From Corynebacterium choanae (GTDB lineage: Bacteria > Actinomycetota > Actinomycetes > Mycobacteriales > Mycobacteriaceae), in contig NZ_CP033896.1 of assembly GCF_003813965.1 (NCBI RefSeq), positions 2,046,001-2,110,000 on the forward strand: a DNA stretch of 64,000 nt, written 5' to 3'. Of the stretch, positions 52,193 through 60,966 are shown piece by piece. The translations under genes and the position numbers were made by a program. The stretch's first letter is position 1; each line of letters begins with the position of its first letter. A model generated the notes under the pieces. It was not told where the DNA came from. It ran no database searches and saw only the letters and a program-made list of their open reading frames with translations.

Positions 52193-53464
52193 ATGGTTGA
52201 CGATCACACGCTGGCAACACGTATCGCGGCACAACTGCCTGCGCAGCGCTTTTTTGGTGCCAAATCAGCGACGATTCACACAGTCGAGATAACTGATCGC
52301 CAGCCCGGCCCGGCCAACACTCAGTGGGTGTTTGCACAGGTTACTGCCGGCCAACAGCAGGATATGTATCAACTTCTCGTCGATGATGCAGGCCGTGACG
52401 TGTTGGGGGATGCACAGTGGCTGAGTGACAATGTTGCCACCGCAGCAGAGCTCCTACCACCCGGCGATCCTGTTGCTGTGCCATCGACAACTACTGCAAC
52501 ACCAACACCTCTCAGCACGCTGTTCGATGATGATTGGACAATTCGACCACTCGGCGCAGAGCAGTCCAATACGTCACTGCTGCTTGTGCATCCCCAAACC
52601 GGTCAACCGGTGGCGATGGTGAAGTTTTTCCGGAAACTTGCCCCAGGTCCTAATCCAGAGGTGGAACTTCTCACCGCATTAACAGCCGGTGGCTGTCGCA
52701 GCAGTGCCCCGCTGCTGCGCTATGCAAGCTGCACCATTGACTCGCAACCTACCGTGACTGCCGTGGTGCAAACATTTGTTCCCAACGCGCAGGACGGATG
52801 GGGATTAGCGGTTAGCGCGAGCCGGGAAGGTGCGTCGTTTGATCGAGAAGCCTTCGAACTTGGCAAGGCAACAGCCGAAATTCATCAAGTACTTGCCGCC
52901 CACTTTCCCCCGCAGGATGTACCGGTTGCGACGGTGATTGACCGTTTGCAGCAACGTGCCACCAGGCTTGCCCGCCAAGCCCCTCAGCTTGCAACGATTC
53001 TTCCTGCAGTATTAGCCACATATGCGCAGCTTAGGGCCGATACTGTCACCGAGCAGCGTATCCATGGTGATCTGCATCTAGGGCAAACACTGTTAAATGA
53101 CCAGGGTTGGACAATTATCGACTTTGAAGGGGAACCGGCCAGTGATGTGGCGCAGCGCAGTAAACCTGATGTCGCGCTTCGTGATGTGGCTGGAATGCTG
53201 CGCTCATTTGATTATGCTGCACACTTCCCACAAGCCGCTGGGTTGACGAGCACCTGCGATGAGCAATTCGCAACCCAATTTGCCCGGCGGTGCCAGGAGC
53301 AGTTCCTTGCCGGCTATGGGGTTGCTTCATCACCGCTGTTGGAAGCGCTCGTGTTGGACAAGGCGCTTTACGAGGTTGCGTATGAGGCAAATAATCGCCC
53401 TGATTGGGTCGATATTCCGCTCAGCGCGGTTCGCAATATTATCGGAACGAACCAACAGTTGTAA
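52193..53464 (+). CDS. mak: Maltokinase (Mak/Pep2)
   Basis: A 423-residue phosphotransferase that makes maltose-1-phosphate from maltose and ATP. The kinase signatures are HGDLHLGQTL (catalytic loop) and TIIDFEGEPASD (metal loop). The N-terminal cap domain is typical of the Mak family, whose length is usually ~440-455. The ATG at 52193 has GGAGA about 9 nt upstream. A TTG at 52178 overlaps that site and is rejected. A further AAGGAGG at 52124-52130 precedes a tiny separate frame (see findings). Works downstream of TreS in the GlgE alpha-glucan route. Confidence 0.9.
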   Translation: MVDDHTLATRIAAQLPAQRFFGAKSATIHTVEITDRQPGPANTQWVFAQVTAGQQQDMYQLLVDDAGRDVLGDAQWLSDNVATAAELLPPGDPVAVPSTTTATPTPLSTLFDDDWTIRPLGAEQSNTSLLLVHPQTGQPVAMVKFFRKLAPGPNPEVELLTALTAGGCRSSAPLLRYASCTIDSQPTVTAVVQTFVPNAQDGWGLAVSASREGASFDREAFELGKATAEIHQVLAAHFPPQDVPVATVIDRLQQRATRLARQAPQLATILPAVLATYAQLRADTVTEQRIHGDLHLGQTLLNDQGWTIIDFEGEPASDVAQRSKPDVALRDVAGMLRSFDYAAHFPQAAGLTSTCDEQFATQFARRCQEQFLAGYGVASSPLLEALVLDKALYEVAYEANNRPDWVDIPLSAVRNIIGTNQQL

Positions 53465-53681
53465 TTCACTATCGCTGCTTACCGTGGCGGTGCGCTAGTG
53501 CTGCAACTGGCCTATTGATGCCCATCCTTTAAATGCTTAGGGATCACTGCGTCAACACGCTGCGGGCGCGCTGTGGCAAGGTCTCGAAGCCCGTTACCAG
53601 CCCGGTTCACTGATTGCATGCAATTGTCGAATGTGTCTGATATTGCCACTGCCGGTTAAACGATTGCCGCAATGCGAGTTT

Positions 53682-54269
53682 TTACAGTACGCCAAGTGCG
53701 TCACGTAATTCGGCATGTTCGAGTTGCCAGCCCATCCACGGGGAAAACGCCCAGGGGGTAGCTTGCACGGCGGTCCACAACGCCGCCGGATCAACCCACT
53801 GCATAGCATCGACTTCACTTGCTTGCGGTTGCACGCTAGCCCCGGCGCGCAGCCTGGTAATAAACACCGGACAGACTTCGTTTTCCACGACCCCGGATGA
53901 ATCCGTGGCACGATAGTGAAAATCGGGGAGGATACACGCAAACTGCGACAAGTCCGCCGCCGCAATCCCGAGTTCTTCGGATCCGCGACGGGCTGCTGCG
54001 TCGGCTGGTTGTTCACCTGGACCGGGATGGCCGCACATGGAGTTTGTCCACACCCCCGGCCAGGTGCGTTTGTGTAATGCCCGTCGGGTGATGAGCAGTT
54101 GTCCAGCGTCGTTGAGCACATAGGCGGAAAACGCTAAGTGGAGCGGGGTGTCATCATGGTGCACAGTGGCTTTAGGCCAAGTTCCGGTGGGGGTTCCTGT
54201 GGTGTCACACAGAACGACGAGTTCTTCAGTTGATGGGGGTTTGGGGGCGGCGGAAGTCACGTCTGCCAC
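53682..54269 (-). CDS. idi: Isopentenyl-diphosphate delta-isomerase, type I
   Basis: A 195-residue Nudix-fold enzyme interconverting IPP and DMAPP. The catalytic Cys lies in TNSMCGHPGPGE and the Nudix-like helix reads AAARRGSEELGI. The catalytic Glu is in VVENEVCPVF. Its start is MADVTSAAPKPPSTEE at 54269. It is divergent from crtB, both in isoprenoid metabolism, so they may share regulation through the 250-bp spacer. Confidence 0.93.
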   Translation of the reverse strand: MADVTSAAPKPPSTEELVVLCDTTGTPTGTWPKATVHHDDTPLHLAFSAYVLNDAGQLLITRRALHKRTWPGVWTNSMCGHPGPGEQPADAAARRGSEELGIAAADLSQFACILPDFHYRATDSSGVVENEVCPVFITRLRAGASVQPQASEVDAMQWVDPAALWTAVQATPWAFSPWMGWQLEHAELRDALGVL

Positions 54270-54519
54270 TGTAGCGATTTTTTGCCGTTCTGGCGTATTC
54301 GCCGGGTGCTGCGGGTGGGGTGTGGTGTCATCTGGTGCGGTATTCGTGTGATCAATCTGGCACTATAGGGGCAGATGCTTCGCTGGGTCGTGTGTCGGGG
54401 CAGCACTAGGTGTCGCGATACCCTGTGGTGTTTTTCCGCGGTAGGCACCGGGTGAGGCGAGGTTATGCGAAATAAGTTGTATGACGCACGTTTGGTGCAG
54501 GGAACGGGAGTACGCCGAG

Positions 54520-55401
54520 ATGGCAACACATACCACCTCTTTGGAGGATTATCAGGCGATGTCGGCGGCGGCAGCGTCCGGGGTAATTGGCCGGTACTCG
54601 ACGAGTTTTTCTTTTGCGACCAGGCTGCTGCCGCAACCGTTACGGACCGATATTCGTAACTTGTATTCGGTGGTGCGTATTGCCGACGAGATTGTCGATG
54701 GGACTGCGGCTGCAGCTGGTCTTTCGCAGGAGCAGATCGCTGCTCGTTTGGAAGAGTTTGAGCGGGATACCTATGCGGCGATGGAGTCGGGGTTTTCCAC
54801 CAATCCGATGTTGCAGGCGTTTGCGGACACTGCCCGGCAATGCCATATTCCGCGGGAGCATATGACGGCGTTTTATGCTTCGATGCGTGCTGATATTACT
54901 GCGCGAGAGTTCAGCAAACAGGAGCTGGCGGCCTATATTTACGGTTCAGCCGAGGTGATCGGGTTGATGTGTGTCGCGATTTTCCTGCGAAACCACGTGG
55001 TTTCACCGCAGGAGCGAAGCATCCTTGATGCTGGGGCGCAGGCTTTGGGTGCAGCATTTCAGAAAATCAATTTTTTGCGTGACTATGCCGAAGATACGTC
55101 ACTGTTGGGTCGATCGTATTTTGCTGCTTGGGGAAAGCGTCTTGATGAGCAGCAAAAACAGTTGCTGGTCGAGGATATTCGACAGGATCTACACACAGCG
55201 TATGCAACTATTCCTTTGCTGCCGTTTTCCTCGCGGAGTGCTGTGCTTGCAGCATATTATTTCTTTGCCACGTTGACCGACAAGGTGGATCAGACCAGTG
55301 TTGCTGTGTTGGAGCAACAGCGGGTGCGTGTCAGCAATCCGGAGAAAATGCGGTTGATCGCCCAAGCAGTACGGCAGGCCGCGGTGATGGGGAAAAAATA
55401 G
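54520..55401 (+). CDS. crtB: Squalene/phytoene synthase family protein (CrtB-like)
   Basis: A 293-residue head-to-head prenyl synthase. The two Asp-rich motifs are present: VRIADEIVD (first) and INFLRDYAEDT (second), together with the family start RYSTSFSFATRLLP. In this genus it would condense two GGPP to phytoene for C50 carotenoids. The ATG at 54520 has GGGAG 10 nt upstream. An ATG at 54481 lacks a good ribosome-binding site. No crtI, crtE or crtEb follows, so it stands apart from a carotenoid cluster, beside idi. Squalene synthase activity cannot be excluded by eye. Confidence 0.85.
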   Translation: MATHTTSLEDYQAMSAAAASGVIGRYSTSFSFATRLLPQPLRTDIRNLYSVVRIADEIVDGTAAAAGLSQEQIAARLEEFERDTYAAMESGFSTNPMLQAFADTARQCHIPREHMTAFYASMRADITAREFSKQELAAYIYGSAEVIGLMCVAIFLRNHVVSPQERSILDAGAQALGAAFQKINFLRDYAEDTSLLGRSYFAAWGKRLDEQQKQLLVEDIRQDLHTAYATIPLLPFSSRSAVLAAYYFFATLTDKVDQTSVAVLEQQRVRVSNPEKMRLIAQAVRQAAVMGKK

Positions 55402-55690
55402 CTAGCTGTGGTGATCGGCGCGTTGAACAGTCAAAAGTTGCTGGCTGGTGAACCGTACCTGTGATGCAACGCGGGAGGCAATCCTGCGTGCCGCGGGTAA
55501 CGCTAACCGGGATGGATAAGGCAAGTTATGCGCTCATCCACCCCGGTTCATCGTTGGTTGTTGAAGGGTAACCGGTTTTGTTGCCAGGTCTTAGTCCTGT
55601 GTGGTCGGCAGATCTTGGAAGAGTGTCTGCGCAACGAAGCCGGTTGCTGTTCGTCGGTGACGGCTGACTCCATGCATGCGATAGGTGCGG

Positions 55691-57652
55691 TTACTCCTCC
55701 CGCACCCAGCTGCCGATCACTGCAGGAGCAGTTCCTTTGGTCGGGGATCCGACAACTGCCTGCCGATTCGGGTCAGCTTCCACTTCGGTGATCATCATTT
55801 GTTGTTTCTTTCCGCCTCCACTTTGGGCAGGTGCCATGCCTGCCATCATCGGGGCTCGTGCCATCGTGTTGGCACTGTTGCCGCTGGCTACGCTGACAGC
55901 AGGTGAGGCTGCTGCCCCACCACCTGCGGTTGCCGCGGGTGGATTGGTATTGACTACTGGTGTGCCACGTACACCGGTATCCATTGTTGGGGCTGCGATT
56001 TTGCCGGGGAGCGCTCCCAATCCGGAAAGTCCGGCTTTGGCTGTGAACAGTCGTTCACCGGAAATCGCTTTCGGACGTTGCAAATTTGGATCCGTACTGG
56101 CGTGGCTGCTGTTTACCGCGGATTGTTTGTTTCTTAAATGATCGAAGTTCAGCGATGATCCGCTGTGGGTTTGGGTGAAGCGTTTCGCTGTTGTGTGCTG
56201 CGGCTGGTGCAGCATCCCTGGTGGCAGCATGGAAGCTGGCGGTTTACCACTAATATTTGTTGCGCCGAGGGTTGCCGGATCGAGTGGTCGGATGCCGGCG
56301 GCAGCTGCTGCAGCGGGAAGCTGTGTGCCGAGTAAACCGATTGCTTGCCGGGAAAGATGCGCCATCATCTCTGGGGCTGCTCTGCCGACCATATTCGCGG
56401 CACGCTGAGCAATGCCGACAAGGTTAGGGGCACCGGCCACACCGGGGGTGGAAGCACCTGGGGTGATTGGAGCGTTCAAGCCGGCGGTGGTGGTTTGCGG
56501 GGTGATGAGCTGTTCGACGGCCTGTGCAGGATCAGTAATACCGCCGACTGCGTTGCGGACTCCCGCTGCTATCTGCCCGGCAGGATTGCTGTCGAGACTA
56601 GGATGGCTGCGAATAAACTCATTGACAGCATTTTCTATGGCTTGCTTATTTGCTGATTTGTCCATGTCAATTCCGCTGTCAGGGAGAATGTTTTTCAACA
56701 ATCCTTGAACCGCTGGCAGCATGATTTCTTTGCTGCCGGTGACCGCATCAAGCAAACTGCGCAGCATCACCGGCAAGGTGGGACGGTTCGGGGCTGGTGC
56801 AGTCAATGATTTTACTGGCGGAATCAGTGCAACACCGAGTGGATTTATCACTGTTTCCATGATCATTGCCCCGATCGAGGCACGATACTGCGGCAGGGTG
56901 ACAACCAATGGGGTGGCTGCGGCTACTGCAGCGGCATCCGCTGCCAGTACTGTCGCAAGCAGACCTTGGGTGGCTACTACTGCCTGCTGGGCGTAGGCCG
57001 ACATCACTGAACAATTCGCCGCAACCTGGGTAAGAATTTGCTGCACTTTACTCGTCGCCTGCGTTGCTTGCTCAACAATACTGCCTTGTCCGGCTTTGGG
57101 GAGTGTGGCAAAGGCCGTGTGCACGAGTTGCAATACATGCCCGATTTGGGTGGCAGCCTCCCCCCAAGCCAATCCGCTTGCTGCCATTGCTGCCACATTG
57201 GTTTGTTGCAGTGCAGTAAACAGCATATCGGTGGGCATGGGTGTGCCAGGTCGTGGTAGTACTGGCTGCAGGGGCGGGATTACCGCATTGGGGCGCGGAT
57301 GGAGTGAAAGCTCAACGGGTTGCGGTTGGTAGCCGTGTTCAAGGTGGTCGAGCAGATAGGCAAATTCCTTATCGAGACCGGTTATGGATTCAACAGTTGC
57401 TTCTAACGTTTCGCCCATCCACTGTAAATCGGAACTGATCGCTTGCATTACCTGTCGCAGGCTTCCAGGACCGCTATCAAATGCCAGTTGGATTTGTTCA
57501 CCTACCGGCTGCAGCGGCAACAGTGTTGTCCAGGCAAGGGTTGGTTCTGCTGGGCTCCGCGGTATGGCTGCGGCAAGGTCTGCTGCCCGACGTAGAGTGT
57601 TACTCACGGTGAGCATGGTGGTCGGCAGCATTTCGAATGAGGCTGTTGTCAT
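55691..57652 (-). CDS. Large PPE/WXG100-like helical protein (possible type VII substrate)
   Basis: 653 residues. Residues ~1-120 form a helical hairpin with a QWMGETLEATVESITGLD turn. Residues ~140-240 repeat the theme: SGLAWGEAATQIGHVLQLV, then QATSKVQQILTQVAANC, the WXG/PPE-like long helices of ESX-secreted proteins. A Pro/Ala/Gly/Met-rich low-complexity C-terminal half follows, without a clear domain. No signal peptide. EspB-like and PPE proteins have this plan of helical bundle and disordered tail. The ATG at 57650-57652 (MTTASFEMLPTTML) has GGGGA upstream. No ESX gene lies in the window. I cannot place it in a named subfamily. Confidence 0.6.
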   Translation of the reverse strand: MTTASFEMLPTTMLTVSNTLRRAADLAAAIPRSPAEPTLAWTTLLPLQPVGEQIQLAFDSGPGSLRQVMQAISSDLQWMGETLEATVESITGLDKEFAYLLDHLEHGYQPQPVELSLHPRPNAVIPPLQPVLPRPGTPMPTDMLFTALQQTNVAAMAASGLAWGEAATQIGHVLQLVHTAFATLPKAGQGSIVEQATQATSKVQQILTQVAANCSVMSAYAQQAVVATQGLLATVLAADAAAVAAATPLVVTLPQYRASIGAMIMETVINPLGVALIPPVKSLTAPAPNRPTLPVMLRSLLDAVTGSKEIMLPAVQGLLKNILPDSGIDMDKSANKQAIENAVNEFIRSHPSLDSNPAGQIAAGVRNAVGGITDPAQAVEQLITPQTTTAGLNAPITPGASTPGVAGAPNLVGIAQRAANMVGRAAPEMMAHLSRQAIGLLGTQLPAAAAAAGIRPLDPATLGATNISGKPPASMLPPGMLHQPQHTTAKRFTQTHSGSSLNFDHLRNKQSAVNSSHASTDPNLQRPKAISGERLFTAKAGLSGLGALPGKIAAPTMDTGVRGTPVVNTNPPAATAGGGAAASPAVSVASGNSANTMARAPMMAGMAPAQSGGGKKQQMMITEVEADPNRQAVVGSPTKGTAPAVIGSWVREE

Positions 57653-58419
57653 AGTGATTCCCCGAGCAAGATGTGATGGGCTGATACGAATTGAGGGATC
57701 CCCCCGTACAGCCAGCCGGTTGGGGTAAGGTTGCGATGATTCGCCCCCGCGAACCATCAGCAGTCCCCAGCTGCTATGTGTACAACGCGGATTAGCCATC
57801 TGCGGATATCCCCAGTGTGTGTTTCCAGATCGCTAACCGTGTCATTGCTGGTGCCGACAACAGATTGCCCTTGTGGGTTGTGCGGGCATTGTGTTTGGCG
57901 CACCCCGTAGCCTGTCGGCCACAGCAATGACTTCCCCATGTTGCGTTTGTTACATATCAACCTTGTGGCCAACCGGCCGGCTGTACCGTGCTTAGACTGC
58001 AGGTTGCTGCCCGCTGGTTCCTAGCCGGCATCCCCAATACCCCCGGCAGCTCCCCCCACCTGCGGTGTAGACCTGAATACCTGCAGGTTGCACTCGATAT
58101 TTTGGCAAGCTGTGGCGGCCGGTTCAGCTTCGCGCTCTATTTGCATTCCGCGTCGTGTCTTATTTTTGCCACTTGTTCGGCTGGTTGCTTATCACACCGT
58201 TTACTGCACTCTCTTGCCGGAGACGATTGCCGCCGCCAGTACTTGTGTTTTCTACCGAGTGCAAGACTCCATCGACAACGTGTGAGCGGACTGCCCAAAA
58301 GTTGATCCGACGCCGCCCGCGGCCGGCCTGTGGGCACCTGTCCCACCTATTTGCAGACACGATCAATTCAGTGGCGTAACCCCTATTCGGCTTGCCGATT
58401 ATGCGAGGAGCAATCCGAT
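57653..58419. other. 767-bp gene-poor spacer
   Basis: Lies between two minus-strand genes. Frames on either strand are short, Cys/Arg-rich and lack start signals. I see no RNA gene. The promoter of the PPE-like gene must be near its right-hand end. Confidence 0.4.
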
Positions 58420-58995
58420 TTACACCGCGTTGAGATTGCCTTGCCAGTGCACCTCACCAATGCTGAAGGTGGCATCCCACGCAAGGTTTGGATTCACGTC
58501 GAACTGGTAGGTGAAGTTGGCTGTGGCATGCGGACCTAGGGGCAGGTCGAGACCGTTTTGCACGCCGGTTTGTGGATTATTCGGTAGCAAATCGATCCGT
58601 GTTGGGTTGCCGCTGCCGTCACGAATCACCAGCGTTGGCTGCGGCAATGCTTCTGGTGGCAGAGGTGCATCGTTGTTGTTGGTGAGGCTGACATGCACTT
58701 TGCCGTCTGGGGTGATTCCTTTAAATCGCCACGTAGCGTTCAGGCTTGCATCTTCCGCTTTCGGCTGAGCAACCAGCGAGGCGGTTACCGTTGTAGGTTT
58801 CGGTGGCCGGGTGGTAAACGTCGGGTTCGCAGCAGGTGTAGTGCCTTCTTCCGGCAGCTCTGCGGCAATAGAGGTAGCTAAGGTGTCCTGGTCGCTATTC
58901 ATCACCGCGTCGAGTTTGGAGCATCCGGACAACACGAATGCGCCGACACAGCATAGTGTCATCCCTTTGCGACGAAGTGACGATTTAGACAACAC
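58420..58995 (-). CDS. Lipoprotein, unknown function
   Basis: A 191-residue surface lipoprotein. A basic start, hydrophobic segment and lipobox LSGC (MTLCCVGAFVLSGC) precede a Pro/Thr-rich linker (PTFTTRPPKPTTVT) and a beta-sandwich-like body with NATWRFKGITPDGKVHV and TANFTYQFDVNP. A GTG at 58993-58995 with AGGAG 7 nt upstream is chosen over a TTG at 59013. No family recognised. It is upstream of the PPE-like gene on the same strand, but 767 bp away. Confidence 0.8.
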   Translation of the reverse strand: MLSKSSLRRKGMTLCCVGAFVLSGCSKLDAVMNSDQDTLATSIAAELPEEGTTPAANPTFTTRPPKPTTVTASLVAQPKAEDASLNATWRFKGITPDGKVHVSLTNNNDAPLPPEALPQPTLVIRDGSGNPTRIDLLPNNPQTGVQNGLDLPLGPHATANFTYQFDVNPNLAWDATFSIGEVHWQGNLNAV

Positions 58996-59370
58996 TGCGG
59001 TGCTCCTAACCAACCTGTGAGAAACGCTTGCCTCTCACTGAATATCTCATCTGTGAACAGCACCAAAACTATAGCTGTTAATCAGCGCTACCTGCCAGCA
59101 CTGTTTGTTGCGATGCTGGTTTCCATCCAACCACGCTACCTCCCTGAAAGGCCAACTCGCTAGCAACAACCCAAGTGGCCATCTTTGACTGTGTGACTTG
59201 ACACTCACCCAACGAGCGTGGCTTCGACTTGAACGCTGGCGCTTCTATGCCATGGCGGTGATGGCTTCCACGTGGTGAAGTACTGTGCTGCCAGCACGAA
59301 CATGGGGGTAGCGAAAAGGTGTGGAAACCAAATAGGACAAACTCCACCTATGACCGTTATGGTGGTGGTC
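58996..59370. other. 375-bp divergent spacer lipoprotein / aecD
   Basis: Contains the promoters of both genes. No gene or obvious operator. CCAGCA/TGCTGG at 59094-59126 is a weak hairpin. Confidence 0.4.
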
Positions 59371-60579
59371 ATGGATTTTCCTTCTCTTGCACGACTGCGA
59401 GCCCGCGCAACGGCAAAATGGGCGCACTATCCTGCCGATGTTCTCCCACTGTGGGTAGCGGAATCAGATTTTCCTACTTGTCCTGCAGTCTGCGAGGCAA
59501 TTCGGGAAGCCTGCAGCAATGAACAATTCGGATATCCGGCACCAACCCCAGAATTTGGGGAAGCGCTCGCCGGATTTGCGCAGCGTCGCTACGGTGTAGA
59601 GCTGACCCCAGAGTGGATTTTCCCCGTCGCAGATGTTGTCTCTGGGCTGGTGTTGGCACTTGAGGCTTTCACCGATCCGGCACGTCCGGTGCTTATTCCA
59701 AACCCCTGCTATCCCCCATTTTTGGCGCTTGGTGAACTGTCAGGGCGTTCGCTACTGAAATACCATTACCGCAACGACACCACTGCAACTCCTGCTGAAG
59801 CAACCGAGATTTCGGCGTTTGCCCATCCTGATTTGGCCGCCGATATTGTGCTTGATCTACAGGAGATTGAACAGCTGTTCGCTGCGGGCGCAGGTGCCTT
59901 GGTGTTGTGTAATCCGCACAATCCGCTCGGTGTTACACATAGTTCGCAGCAGCTAGTAAAGCTTGCCGAATTGGCGGAACGTTATGATGCGAAAATTATC
60001 TCCGACGAGATTCATGCACCACTGGTGTATGGCACCACTCATGTAATGGCAGCAACGGTAAGCGAAACTGCTCGACGACGGACGATCACGCTCACAGCTG
60101 CATCGAAGGCGTTTAATGTTGCCGGGCTAAAATGCGCACAGTTTATTACAACGAACGCGGAGGACGCATCCCGGTTTGCAGCTATCCATCCATTGAAGCG
60201 GGAGGGATATTCCCCGCTCGGATTAGCAGCAGCCACCAGCTGTTATTCCCGGGGCGACGATTTCCTTGATGAGGAGCTCGCTATTTTGGAGCACCATCGC
60301 CACCTCGTTGCTTCTCTAGTTGCCGAACATTTACCGGGCGTGCGCTATCGCATTCCGCAGGCAACATATCTGGCATGGTTGGATTGCCGCCACCTGCCGC
60401 TTGACCAAGCACCTGGAGAGTTTTTCTTGCAGCACGCAAAAGTGGCGGTGAATGAGGGGGCAGATTTCGGCCCCGCCGGGAGGGGTTTCGTGCGCCTGAA
60501 TTTCGCGACGAGCGAGGAGATCCTCCGCCAGGCCTTCGCACAGATGGGTCAAGCTCTTGTAGAGGCGGGAATTCGCTAG
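59371..60579 (+). CDS. aecD: Cystathionine beta-lyase / C-S lyase (AecD/MalY type aminotransferase fold)
   Basis: A 402-residue PLP enzyme cleaving C-S bonds of cystathionine and related thioethers. The N-terminus MDFPSLARLRARATAKWAHY with VLPLWVAESDFPTCP matches AecD of C. glutamicum as I remember it. NPHNPLG, SDEIHAPLVY and the PLP Lys in LTAASKAFNVAGLK are present. The ATG at 59371 is used because it aligns with the family start. ATGs at 59350 and 59359 would add MTVMVVV. Neighbouring brnQ, often present in other corynebacteria, is absent here. Confidence 0.9.
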   Translation: MDFPSLARLRARATAKWAHYPADVLPLWVAESDFPTCPAVCEAIREACSNEQFGYPAPTPEFGEALAGFAQRRYGVELTPEWIFPVADVVSGLVLALEAFTDPARPVLIPNPCYPPFLALGELSGRSLLKYHYRNDTTATPAEATEISAFAHPDLAADIVLDLQEIEQLFAAGAGALVLCNPHNPLGVTHSSQQLVKLAELAERYDAKIISDEIHAPLVYGTTHVMAATVSETARRRTITLTAASKAFNVAGLKCAQFITTNAEDASRFAAIHPLKREGYSPLGLAAATSCYSRGDDFLDEELAILEHHRHLVASLVAEHLPGVRYRIPQATYLAWLDCRHLPLDQAPGEFFLQHAKVAVNEGADFGPAGRGFVRLNFATSEEILRQAFAQMGQALVEAGIR

Positions 60580-60966
60580 TTCGCAGCGGTTTCCGACGTC
60601 AATGGGTTTCGCGGTGCGCTACTGGATCCTTTGGTGTGGTGCGCTATGACTTGCAGCTGGGGTTGATGTGCGGGTGGATGGATAAGGGAAGTTCCCTCAC
60701 TGGAAATCTGCCCCAGCAATTCCCACATCTTCCCACATTGCCGATCCCCCTTAACGGGTGTAAAACATCAGGTTGTTGCACGCCCGTGGCAGCTGCTAGC
60801 AGGTGGCACGAGTGCGCGACCTTGCTAGGTGGGGAGAAGGTAGCATCATGGCCACCACCTGTTGTTTTCTAAAAAATACATGTTCACCAGGTGTATACAC
60901 CGTTCAATCAGGGCTACCGAAACAGTCCCACCAGCGGGGTTGTCGGACAATTGGAGGGATTGCGAG
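60580..60966. other. 387-bp spacer before the oligopeptide ABC operon
   Basis: No gene. ACGGGTGT/ACGCCCGT at 60755-60786 is an 8-bp hairpin. CACCTG at 60855-60860 with CAGGTG at 60889-60894 brackets an AT-rich stretch with TACATGTTC, a possible promoter or operator for the ABC operon. Confidence 0.4.

Noticed and set aside
55543..55579. CCGGTT/AACCGG with TTTT after crtB
   Set aside because: Only a 6-bp stem with a 21-nt loop, 140 bp past the stop. Too weak to call as a terminator.
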